Source of the DNA: a virus
Length of the DNA: 28,602 nt
Strand: one strand, 5' to 3'
Virus record (IMG/VR): IMGVR_UViG_3300006802_000399
Location: 1 to 28,602 of that record
Shown here: positions 21,916 through 28,602 of the stretch, piece after piece
How the letters are laid out: each line of letters begins with the position of its first letter
Numbering within the stretch: the first letter of the stretch is position 1
Translations under genes and position numbers: made by a program
The notes under the pieces: model-generated
Databases searched by the model: none
Told to the model about the DNA's origin: nothing
What the model saw: the letters and a program-made list of their open reading frames with translations, nothing else

Positions 21916-23738
21916 TGGGCATCATCGATCGCCTCCTAGGGCGCAAGGCCGCGGCTAATCCGACCGCATCGCTACCATTGCCGCTCGGCCAGTCACGTGA
22001 TCTCTACTTGACGGGATACGGGTCTGGCCAGCTGGTCTCGATGCTTCGCCGATCGCTCCCAAACAGCAACCGCGACTGGGCCAAGGTCGCCGGTGATCTC
22101 GGTCTCAACAGCGTCGTTGCGACCGCGATCGACTGGTATGTCCGCAACTGGCCGCAGGCCATCCCGCGTGTCATGCGATCGGTCGATGCCCATCAGAGTG
22201 AGCCCGTAGAGGATCACCCGATCCTCGCATTGATCAAGTCTCCGGGCGATAGCCTCACGGGCTCCGTCTTCTGGGGCCTCGTCGTCCAGGACTACAAGCT
22301 GTTTGGCAATGCGTACGTCCGCAAGGTCCGTGGATCGAGGACGGGCCAGCCCGTAGCGCTCCAGTATCTCCCGCAGGATATGGTCCGACCGGTCGGCAAT
22401 GGCACCAATCCGCTGACGCATTACGTCTACACGACGGATGGACGGACGTTCGACGTCGCGCTCGAGGACATAATCCATATCCGGTACGGTCGCGAACCTA
22501 CCGATTTCCGCCTCGGTCGAGCACCTGTGCAATCCGTGCTCCGCGAGATCGCCTCCGACAACGTCGCGAGCTCCGCGGCGTACGGTCTCCTATCCAACGG
22601 CGCGATGCCGAGTCTCATCGTCGGACCCGACGCCAAAAGCGACGTGGTCGATATGTCCATCGACGATCTGCGCCAGGTCAAGCGCCAGCTCCACGACGAC
22701 CTCACGGGCGACAACGCCGGTGGCATCGTCGTCATGTCCGGCCCGTACAAGATGGACAAGGTGAGCCTGACGCCATCCGAGCTAGCGCTGGATTCCGTGC
22801 GCCGTGTGCCGGAGGAGCGCATTTGCTCGACGCTCGGCCTCAATCCAATGGTCCTCGGCCTCGGCTCCGGGCTCGATCGCTCGACCTACAGCAACTACGA
22901 GCGGGCCCAGCAAGCCGCATGGGAGGACGGGATGATCCCGCTCCTCCGCGCGATCGCCGATAGCCTGACGCTCTCCCTGCTCCCTGACTTCCTCGAAACG
23001 CAAGAAGGCGACGTCGTCGAATTCGACGTGTCGGGCGTCCGAGCGCTGGCCGACGATCTCCAAGCGGAATCCGAGCGGGCCGAGCGCCTCTACAAGGCGG
23101 GCATCGCGGATCGTGCCGAGGCCAAGCGCATCGCCGGGCTCCAAGCCGCTCCAGAGGACGAGGGATTGATCCATCCATCCGCGGCGACCAGTAGCGCCAG
23201 CCTCGATGTGCCCGACGCCGCCAACGCGGCCGGTATCCTCATTCGCTCCGGTTACGAGCCGGGATCGGTTACGCAGTACCTTGGACTACCGGTCCAACAT
23301 ACCGGCGCGGCTCCGGTGACGCTCCGCGAGGATGTAAAGGCGACATCGCTCAAGTATCACCCAAACCAAGCGATGGTCGATGCGGCGCGCCGAGCGCTGG
23401 CATGGAAGGAAGAAGGCCGAGCTGGCGGGACGCGTGTCGGACTCGCCCGCGCCAACCAGATCGTCAGCGGTGACCTCATCAGCGAGGACACCATATTGCG
23501 GATGTACTCGTTTTTCGCCAGGCATGAGGTCGACAAGGAGGCCGAGGGATTCGCCGAAGGCGAGGACGGCTTCCCATCGCCGGGCCGCGTGGCTTGGGAT
23601 TTGTGGGGAGGCGACGCCGGACAAGCCTGGGCGACGCGGCTCCGCGACCAGATCATGGACACCGGCAAATCATGCGACCATGACGGCCTCGAGGTGCCGT
23701 ACAAGGCGTCCCCTTTTTCCGATCCAGCCGCGGTGTAA
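21915..23738 (+). CDS. Portal protein with C-terminal WGGDAG domain
   Basis: 607 residues. Residues ~1-430 are an HK97-type portal: VATAIDWYVRNWPQAIPRV, LTGSVFWGLVVQDYKLFGNAYVRKV, VPEERICSTLGLNPMVLGLGSGL, and a crown helix. Residues ~475-590 carry a separate domain, MVDAARRALAWKEEGR, ARANQIVSGDLISEDTILRMYSFFARHEVD and AWDLWGGDAGQAWA, known from phage head proteases and head proteins. It forms the dodecameric DNA gate. A slippery site near its end allows a -1 fusion to the MuF protein (601 + 354 residues). No Shine-Dalgarno site; leaderless promoter. Confidence 0.9.
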   Translation: MGIIDRLLGRKAAANPTASLPLPLGQSRDLYLTGYGSGQLVSMLRRSLPNSNRDWAKVAGDLGLNSVVATAIDWYVRNWPQAIPRVMRSVDAHQSEPVEDHPILALIKSPGDSLTGSVFWGLVVQDYKLFGNAYVRKVRGSRTGQPVALQYLPQDMVRPVGNGTNPLTHYVYTTDGRTFDVALEDIIHIRYGREPTDFRLGRAPVQSVLREIASDNVASSAAYGLLSNGAMPSLIVGPDAKSDVVDMSIDDLRQVKRQLHDDLTGDNAGGIVVMSGPYKMDKVSLTPSELALDSVRRVPEERICSTLGLNPMVLGLGSGLDRSTYSNYERAQQAAWEDGMIPLLRAIADSLTLSLLPDFLETQEGDVVEFDVSGVRALADDLQAESERAERLYKAGIADRAEAKRIAGLQAAPEDEGLIHPSAATSSASLDVPDAANAAGILIRSGYEPGSVTQYLGLPVQHTGAAPVTLREDVKATSLKYHPNQAMVDAARRALAWKEEGRAGGTRVGLARANQIVSGDLISEDTILRMYSFFARHEVDKEAEGFAEGEDGFPSPGRVAWDLWGGDAGQAWATRLRDQIMDTGKSCDHDGLEVPYKASPFSDPAAV

Positions 23739-23747
23739 AGGCCGCGG
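23711..23747 (+). promoter_or_regulatory. Candidate -1 frameshift site fusing portal to MuF
   Basis: Slippery heptamer C CCT TTT at 23711-23717, in phase with the portal frame. After 10 nt comes a GC-only 6-bp stem (CCGCGG 23728-23733 with 23742-23747). The portal stop TAA (23736-23738) lies in its 8-nt loop. The -1 frame continues open to 24781 and has no ATG, GTG or TTG between 23684 and 23929. Confidence 0.72.
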
Positions 23748-24781
23748 ATGATCTCGGCGCGATCTACAACGCCGGTATCAGGTACCGCAACGATCTGATC
23801 GACCTCGAGGCCAAGGCGGTCAAGCGGCTACAGCGCATCTACGGCCAAGCCGAGCGGAGCAACCGACGCGAGCTCGTCAAGATCGAGCGCGAGATCGAGC
23901 GATCCATCGCGCAGGGCAATCCTCCCGAGATGGAGCTGGTCATGCTCCGCGACCGGTACGCTTCGGCCCTTGACGAGATCGCGATGCGCCTCAAGTCCAT
24001 CGCGATGGACGCGGCGTCCGTGACCGAGGATGGCCAGCTACAGATGGCGCGGCTGACCAACGACATGACCGGCCCGCTTGCGGTGACGGCGATCGGAGAG
24101 ATGCCACGGCCCGGCCTCGACATCAACTGGGCAAAACTGCCGGAGGGCGACCTGCAAGCGTTCGCCGGGCTCGCTGGCGACGGGTCTCCGCTTGCGGACC
24201 TGTTCGCCGCGATACCAGGAGCGACGCGCGACCAGATGGAGCGCGTCCTCGTCGATGGCATCGCGCTCGGCCTAGACCCGCTGACGGTCGCGCGAAAGAT
24301 GCGTCATATCGCGACGGCGATGCCTGCCTATCGAGCGGAGACGATCGCCAGGACGGAGATGATCCGTGCATCCCGCGAGGCATCGCGGCGCGTCTACGAG
24401 GACAATCCCGCGGTGACGGGCTACGTCCGCATGGCGACGCAGGATGTCCGCGTTTGTCCTGGATGCCTCGCGCTCTCGGGCACGTATCACAAGACCAACG
24501 AGATCATGCCATCGCATCCCAATTGCCGGTGCGTCATGATCCCAAAGACGCTCTCATGGGCCGAGATCACTGGCGATGCATCGCTTCCTGACACGCGCCC
24601 GTCGATACCGGATGCGGATGGTCTGTTCGATGGTTTGTCCGACGCCGAAAAACGCATCGTGCTCGGACCATCGAGGTACGAGGCGTGGCAAACGGGCACA
24701 CCGCTGAGGGACATGGCCGAGGTGACGCAGGATGCGGCATGGGGTCCATCGGTACGGGTACGGCCCGTATCGAGGCTCTAG
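23717..24781 (+). CDS. MuF-like head morphogenesis protein (read by -1 frameshift)
   Basis: 354 residues in the -1 frame from the portal slippery site. An N-terminal helical part (AIYNAGIRYRNDLIDLEAKAVKRL, ELVKIEREIERSI) is the usual MuF/SPP1 gp7 start, but lies upstream of the first ATG (23930), so initiation at 23930 would lose it. The conserved core is RAETIARTEMIRASREAS, then VRVCPGCLALSGTYHK and MPSHPNCRCVMIPK, with a Cys/His metal site. These proteins enter the prohead with the portal and may be ejected. A single-base sequencing error in the T-run would also explain the split. Confidence 0.8.
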   Translation, partial: FRSSRGVKAADDLGAIYNAGIRYRNDLIDLEAKAVKRLQRIYGQAERSNRRELVKIEREIERSIAQGNPPEMELVMLRDRYASALDEIAMRLKSIAMDAASVTEDGQLQMARLTNDMTGPLAVTAIGEMPRPGLDINWAKLPEGDLQAFAGLAGDGSPLADLFAAIPGATRDQMERVLVDGIALGLDPLTVARKMRHIATAMPAYRAETIARTEMIRASREASRRVYEDNPAVTGYVRMATQDVRVCPGCLALSGTYHKTNEIMPSHPNCRCVMIPKTLSWAEITGDASLPDTRPSIPDADGLFDGLSDAEKRIVLGPSRYEAWQTGTPLRDMAEVTQDAAWGPSVRVRPVSRL

Positions 24782-24788
24782 TCGGCCT

Positions 24789-24806
24789 TGTGGGATACTA
24801 ACAATA
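24789..24806 (+). promoter_or_regulatory. Leaderless promoter of protease gene (TGTGGGATACT class)
   Basis: TGTGGGATACT at 24789-24799, 6 nt before ATG 24806, in the 24 bases after the MuF stop. It decides the start at 24806. No terminator separates it from the gene upstream. Confidence 0.68.
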
Positions 24807-25819
24807 TGGACATGGCGACAATCATGGCTGGCGCGATCAAGAGCGATCGCCTGGGACACGTCAAGGGCTATCTGGTGCGCTTCGGTTCGCCGGATGCGGT
24901 CGACCTCGAGGGCGAGTATTTCACCCCTTCGACCGACTTCGGCTTCCCGATCAAGGCGGGCCAGCGTGTCCCTCTCAACGTCTACTATCACCACGGCATG
25001 GATTCGGTGATAGGTCGCAAGAGCATCGGGACCGGATACGTCAAGATGACCGACGAGGGACTCTGGTACGAGGCGCAGATCGACATGGCGGACGACTACG
25101 CCGCCATGGTCGCCAAGCTCTGCAAAGAGGGCAAGATGGGCTACTCCAGCGGAGCCGCTGGACACCTTGTCGAGCGCAAGAGCGTTGGCGGTGCATCCGA
25201 GATCACGCGGTGGCCAATCGCAGAGGCGTCCATCACGCCGACGCCCGCGGAGTGGCGCAACAACGTCAAGAGCCTACCGGAGATGTATGGGGAGATGCCT
25301 GACATGGGCGACATGGGCGAGATGGACGACATGGGCGAGGGCGAAATGCCGGAACCTCCAATGGTAGGCGAAGACCCTGCGGTGTTCGCGGCGGAGGCGT
25401 TTGCCGATAGCCCAGACGCGATCCTGCACGAGGGTCTCGAGTCCATGTATGAGATGCTTTGCGCGGGCATCATGTCCGTAGCCGAGCTCGAGGGCGACAA
25501 GGCTCCCTACATCGCGGCGCTCATCGACGAATTTTCCGCTCGGGCTAAGGGCCTGCTGAGCGGGGTCAACATCGACGCAAAGAGCCTGCGCCAGGTCAAG
25601 CCTGACACGCTCCGCGCGACGGAACGCCGGTTGCGGGATGCAATCGGCCTTAGCCGGTCCGAGGCCAAGCGGCTGGCACCTGAGGTCTGGGAGTCCCTGC
25701 GGGAGGCAGGCCAGATCGATGGCGCGGACACCATCGACAATGCACCGGAGGTCAAGACCTCCGACGACGAACGCCGGGCGATCCTAGAGCGATTGCTCTG
25801 GCTGGAGACTATGAGATGA
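24806..25819 (+). CDS. Prohead protease with acidic scaffold-like C-terminal half
   Basis: 337 residues. Residues ~1-165 form the maturation protease: AGAIKSDRLGHVKGYLVRFGSPDAVDLEGEYF, the catalytic His in YYHHGMD (62/63), and the Ser in KMGYSSGAAGH (114/115), followed by WPIAEASITPTPAEW. A Met/Asp/Gly/Glu repeat tract follows (PDMGDMGEMDDMGEGEM, ~168-190). The remaining helical half is acidic and Ala-rich, resembling a scaffold, as in protease-scaffold fusions. It trims the capsid protein during maturation. The stop overlaps the capsid gene start. Confidence 0.85.
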   Translation: MDMATIMAGAIKSDRLGHVKGYLVRFGSPDAVDLEGEYFTPSTDFGFPIKAGQRVPLNVYYHHGMDSVIGRKSIGTGYVKMTDEGLWYEAQIDMADDYAAMVAKLCKEGKMGYSSGAAGHLVERKSVGGASEITRWPIAEASITPTPAEWRNNVKSLPEMYGEMPDMGDMGEMDDMGEGEMPEPPMVGEDPAVFAAEAFADSPDAILHEGLESMYEMLCAGIMSVAELEGDKAPYIAALIDEFSARAKGLLSGVNIDAKSLRQVKPDTLRATERRLRDAIGLSRSEAKRLAPEVWESLREAGQIDGADTIDNAPEVKTSDDERRAILERLLWLETMR

Positions 25820-27099
25820 CGATCGAACAGCTGTCCGAGAAGCGACAATCGCTCCTCGCGACCGCTCGCGAAATTGCGAGCAATCCCGACGGAGACCTGG
25901 CGCAGGTCAAGTCCATCATGGCCGAGGCCGACAAGGCCGCGGAACGCATCGAAGCCCTCAAGGCGATCGGCGAAACCGCGCCCGTGGCCGCGAAGCCGCA
26001 GGTCGAAGATCAGCCGTGGAAGTCCGGCGGCGTTGTCCGTAACCCGTTCTCGGGCTCCCGAGAAGAGGCCAATTACAAAGCCTACGCCTTTGGGCAATGG
26101 GCCCGCTCGATCATGGGCAACCGCAAAGCGGCCGACTGGGTCAAGTCCAACCTCAAGGCGCAGTCTGAGGGCACGACGACCGCTGGTGGTTTCACGGTCC
26201 CGGACCCGTTGTCGAGCGACCTGATCTACCTGCGTGAGTCGTACGGCATCGCGCGGCAAAACTGCAAGGTCTACCCCATGACCTCGGACATCCTCAATGT
26301 CCCCAACGCGACGGCCTCCACGAGCGTGTACTACCCCGGTGAAAACACCGCGATCACCGCGTCCGACCTCACGTTCGCCCAGGTCCAGCTCGTTGCCAAG
26401 AAACTCGCCGTGCTGACGCAGGTTTCCAAGGAACTGGCCGAGGACTCGGTGATTGATTTCGGCGCGACCCTCGCCCGCGACATGGCATTCGTCATGGCCA
26501 AAGAAGAGGACCGCGTGGTGTTCAACTCCGCGACGGACGCGACCTCTGGGATCGACGGCATCCTCTGGGCCGTGTACAACCTCAACGCTACCAAGGCCAA
26601 CATCGCCTCGTTGGTGTTGTTCGATGCGGGCTCCGTGGCAGGTCAGCCGACCCTCGCCAACATCCGCGCGATGGTGCAAAAACTCCCGACCTACGCGGCC
26701 AACGCCAAGTGGTATATGCATCGCGAGTTCTTCTTCAACAACATCGGCACGAGGCTGGACGCGCTCGGCGGGAACTCGATCATGGACATCCAGAATGCCT
26801 ATGGTCCGTCTCCGACGCTGTACGGCTACCCCGTGGTGTTCGTCCAAAATATGCCAAAGGTCAACACCTTGTCGAGCCCGGCGGTCCTCCTTGGAGACCT
26901 CTCGGCCGGTACGGTGTTTGGGGATCGCCGCGGCGTAACCATCGAGGTCAGCGACCAGCGGTACTTTGTTGAGGACGCCTTGGCGTTCAAGGGCACCGAG
27001 CGCTACGGCTTCAACGCCTTCGACCTCGGCAACGTGTCCGCGACGGCTTCGGCCCGCGTTCCCGGCTCCCTCATCGTTGGTGCGTTCCAGGCTACCTGA
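25816..27099 (+). CDS. Major capsid protein (HK97 fold)
   Basis: 427 residues, GGAG 8 nt before the ATG and ATGA overlap with the protease. Residues ~1-65 form a helical delta domain (EQLSEKRQSLLATAREIASN, AEADKAAERIEALKAI), expected to be cut off by the protease. The mature part has LKAQSEGTTTAGGFTVPDPLSSDLIYL, TASTSVYYPGE, LAVLTQVSKELAEDSVIDFGATLARDMA and a P-loop/A-domain with YPVVFVQNMPK. It builds the icosahedral shell. A terminator follows. Confidence 0.93.
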   Translation: MTIEQLSEKRQSLLATAREIASNPDGDLAQVKSIMAEADKAAERIEALKAIGETAPVAAKPQVEDQPWKSGGVVRNPFSGSREEANYKAYAFGQWARSIMGNRKAADWVKSNLKAQSEGTTTAGGFTVPDPLSSDLIYLRESYGIARQNCKVYPMTSDILNVPNATASTSVYYPGENTAITASDLTFAQVQLVAKKLAVLTQVSKELAEDSVIDFGATLARDMAFVMAKEEDRVVFNSATDATSGIDGILWAVYNLNATKANIASLVLFDAGSVAGQPTLANIRAMVQKLPTYAANAKWYMHREFFFNNIGTRLDALGGNSIMDIQNAYGPSPTLYGYPVVFVQNMPKVNTLSSPAVLLGDLSAGTVFGDRRGVTIEVSDQRYFVEDALAFKGTERYGFNAFDLGNVSATASARVPGSLIVGAFQAT

Positions 27100-27121
27100 T
27101 ACGGGCTCTGGGTTTCGATCG

Positions 27122-27150
27122 CAGGCCTCGGCGCAAGCCGGGGCCTGTTT
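27122..27150 (+). terminator. Terminator after major capsid gene
   Basis: An 11-bp stem with one G-U pair (27122-27132 with 27137-27147), GCAA tetraloop, followed by TTT. The connector promoter begins 4 bases later, the same order of terminator then leaderless promoter as at 21866 and 16094. Confidence 0.75.
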
Positions 27151-27153
27151 GTA

Positions 27154-27171
27154 TGTGGGATACTTGATACA
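27154..27171 (+). promoter_or_regulatory. Leaderless promoter of connector gene (TGTGGGATACT class)
   Basis: TGTGGGATACT at 27154-27164, 6 nt before ATG 27171, with no Shine-Dalgarno site. Third identical copy in the head module. Confidence 0.7.
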
Positions 27172-27668
27172 TGAGCCTGACGAGAGCCTCCGCGATCGCA
27201 CGTGTCTCGATGTATTGCGACGCCCAGTCCTATCCTCAATTGTCGACGACGGACATTGGCCAGGTACTCGACGATACCGTCCGGTTCGGCGGCATTTGGA
27301 CGGCGAGCACAGCCTATGCCGTTGGCGATCGCATCGTCCCGGTTACACCCAATGGCCGCGTCTACGAGTGTCGGACTGCTGGCACGAGCGGTACGACCGA
27401 GCCTGGCTGGCCGCGCTACGGATCGTACATCTACTGGTGGACCGAGGATGGCACCAGCGATCCACGGCTCCGCTGGATCGACATGGGACCAGCCAACGTC
27501 GAGCAGTACGACGTCCGCACGGCAACGCAACGATGCTGGCTGATCAAGGCGTCCCGCGTGGCTGGAGAGATTGATGCCAAGGATGGCACGAGCGACGTCA
27601 AGCTCTCCCAGCTCCGTGACCATTGCGTCAAGATGGCCGAGCGGTACCGGCCAATGGTCATCGCCTGA
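27171..27668 (+). CDS. Head-tail connector with carbohydrate-binding-like insertion
   Basis: 165 residues. Two halves of an HK97 gp6-like connector (SAIARVSMYCDAQSYPQLSTTDIGQVLDDTVRF at 8-39 and CWLIKASRVAGEI...LRDHCVKMAERYRP at 122-163) flank an inserted beta module at ~40-105. The insert has the pattern W.ASTAYAVGDRIVP...GRVYECRTAGTSGTTEPGWP...RLRWID, found in small carbohydrate-binding-like modules of phage virion proteins. The connector attaches under the portal; the insert would project outward. The stop overlaps the next start (TGATG). Confidence 0.75.
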   Translation: MSLTRASAIARVSMYCDAQSYPQLSTTDIGQVLDDTVRFGGIWTASTAYAVGDRIVPVTPNGRVYECRTAGTSGTTEPGWPRYGSYIYWWTEDGTSDPRLRWIDMGPANVEQYDVRTATQRCWLIKASRVAGEIDAKDGTSDVKLSQLRDHCVKMAERYRPMVIA

Positions 27669-28033
27669 TGGACGCACTCCTCCGCGATCGCCTCTCCGCG
27701 CGGTTCGTCTCGCGCCTCTGCCCAGACACGGTCGAGGTGCGACGGCTGACCATGACGGACGATGGACGCGGAGGCAACACCTTGTCCTGGCGCACGATAT
27801 GCACGCAAAAGGGCCGGATGAGTGTAGGTGCCGGTGACGAGTCCCAGCCTGGAGGCGGGATCGAGGTGACTGGACGATGGCGTCTACTGATCCATCGATC
27901 GGTCGATGTCAGAGCTCAAGACCGCATCTACGTACCTGGCAACACGACGCAGTACTGGGAGGTTGTCGGATCGGATATCGGCACGACCGACCTGCTCATA
28001 CAACACATCGACTTGGAGGAGCGGGCGCAATGA
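27668..28033 (+). CDS. Head-tail adaptor / head closure protein (SPP1 gp16-like)
   Basis: 121 residues. Beta-rich with the adaptor pattern: TVEVRRLTMTDDGRGGNTLSW early, a GRWRLLIHRSVDVRAQDRIYVPG core and a WEVVGSDIG...LIQHIDL end. This matches the phage head-tail joining family that closes the head after packaging. It overlaps both neighbours by start-stop codons. Confidence 0.78.
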   Translation: MDALLRDRLSARFVSRLCPDTVEVRRLTMTDDGRGGNTLSWRTICTQKGRMSVGAGDESQPGGGIEVTGRWRLLIHRSVDVRAQDRIYVPGNTTQYWEVVGSDIGTTDLLIQHIDLEERAQ

Positions 28034-28242
28034 CTGTGGACGCGGGCTGGGCCGCTGTTGTCATGATGGGCATCATCGCCATTGGTGGCGGTGTCGGCAA
28101 GCTAATCCATATGGTCTACCGTATGGAGCAGGAGATCACCGGCACGGCCGCGACACTCAAGGATCATTCGCGCCGCCTGGACTCCCTCGAAGCCGAGGTT
28201 CGCAATATCCTGCAACTCATCCTAAGGCACGGTCAACAATGA
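28030..28242 (+). CDS. Small membrane protein with coiled coil
   Basis: 70 residues, ATGA overlap. One N-terminal hydrophobic helix (GWAAVVMMGIIAIGGGVGKLIHMVY) is followed by a heptad-like charged helix (ATLKDHSRRLDSLEAEVRNILQLIL). This is the layout of hemolysin XhlA-type lysis proteins. With the next small membrane gene it may form a holin pair for the CHAP lysin, but this is inferred from topology only. Confidence 0.65.
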   Translation: MTVDAGWAAVVMMGIIAIGGGVGKLIHMVYRMEQEITGTAATLKDHSRRLDSLEAEVRNILQLILRHGQQ

Positions 28243-28352
28243 ACCAGGACAAGATCATCGCCTTCGTGATCAAGGTATTCGTCGTCGTCGGATGCGTGGC
28301 GATGGCCTACCAGTTCATGTCGGTTCTCGGCGGCTTTTCGGAGGCATGGTGA
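28239..28352 (+). CDS. 37-residue membrane protein
   Basis: ATGA overlap with the gene upstream. Nearly the whole protein is one transmembrane segment (IIAFVIKVFVVVGCVAMAYQFM) with a short polar start and a GGFSEAW end. A candidate small holin or holin partner. No family can be assigned from so short a sequence. Confidence 0.55.
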   Translation: MNQDKIIAFVIKVFVVVGCVAMAYQFMSVLGGFSEAW

Positions 28353-28354
28353 AA

Positions 28355-28602
28355 ATGCGTAACGTATCGATCAGGAGGCTGGTCACGGTGATGCTGGCTA
28401 CCAGTATCGCGGTGGTGTCTCCGGCCATGCAACAGGCGTTCGCAACTCCCATGCCGCAGGAGGCAGTGCTGGAGGAGATCGCCGCGCGGATCAAGTTCGC
28501 CGGGATGATGAGCGTCAATGCTTTAATCCCCGCGATGGTCGGTGCGCTGATGGGCTTTTTCACCCGCGCAGACAAGACTGAGCCGGTGTTCGCGCTGACC
28601 AA
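28355..28602 (+). CDS. N-terminal part of small membrane protein (3' end missing; continues at base 1)
   Basis: I take the ATG at 28355 because GGAGG (28340-28344) lies 10 nt upstream; the ATG at 28346 is too close. The visible 82 residues have a basic start (RNVSIRRL), a hydrophobic segment (VTVMLATSIAVVSPAM) like a signal peptide, and a second hydrophobic stretch (MSVNALIPAMVGALMGFF). The frame runs off the edge with two bases of a codon, completed by base 1 if the molecule is circular. It could belong to the lysis or virion-membrane group; unknown. Confidence 0.6.
   Translation, partial: MRNVSIRRLVTVMLATSIAVVSPAMQQAFATPMPQEAVLEEIAARIKFAGMMSVNALIPAMVGALMGFFTRADKTEPVFALT

Noticed and set aside
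25507-27201. Long minus-strand open frame opposite the capsid and protease genes
   Set aside because: Arg/Gly/His-rich shadow of the capsid and protease genes, which are unmistakable on the + strand.
1-28602. Integrated prophage
   Set aside because: No integrase, excisionase, attachment-site repeats or bacterial flanking genes are visible; the ends join as phage sequence.

Overview
The window is a GC-rich tailed phage of the siphovirus type (Caudoviricetes), with nearly all genes on the + strand and tightly packed through ATGA or TGATG overlaps. It carries no integrase, tRNA, DNA polymerase, primase or helicase that I can recognise. The host cannot be named from the sequence. Several late genes have a -10 box exactly 6 nt before the ATG and no Shine-Dalgarno site, which points to a lineage where leaderless mRNAs are common, such as Actinomycetota or Deinococcota (inference).

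The window is probably the whole genome, cut at an arbitrary point of a circular or circularly permuted molecule. The open reading frame that runs off the right edge continues in frame into the one entering at the left edge. Joining the ends also gives the usual module order: terminase, portal, MuF head protein, protease, capsid, connector, adaptor, neck (HK97 gp10-like), tail terminator, tail tube, tail chaperones, tape measure, tail tip.

Layout: 1-11812 holds a tail-associated fibre, neck and tail genes, ending in two large tail-tip or receptor-binding proteins. 11830-14099 holds a metallophosphoesterase with an HTH N-terminus, a CHAP-type lysin and a sigma-70 factor. 14110-16067 is an early block of small genes, behind a promoter/operator, with a type III hammerhead ribozyme between its first two genes. 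16146-16900 holds a leaderless VRR-NUC nuclease and a divergent ribbon-helix-helix regulator, with an operator matching that of the early block. 16900-19183 is RecT, then an O-like winged-helix initiator whose gene contains five iterons, then a possible helicase-loader-position gene. 19180-21804 holds small and zinc-ribbon proteins plus both terminase subunits. 21915-28602 is the head module.

The main signals beyond ordinary annotation are: (1) a complete hammerhead ribozyme core at 14477-14524; (2) a probable programmed -1 frameshift fusing the portal to the MuF head protein at 23711, in addition to the classical one in the tail chaperones at 4385; (3) three identical TGTGGGATACT elements 6 nt before head-gene start codons, in a phage that encodes its own sigma factor; (4) a lambda-type iteron origin inside the initiator gene; (5) a shared palindromic operator at two promoters.
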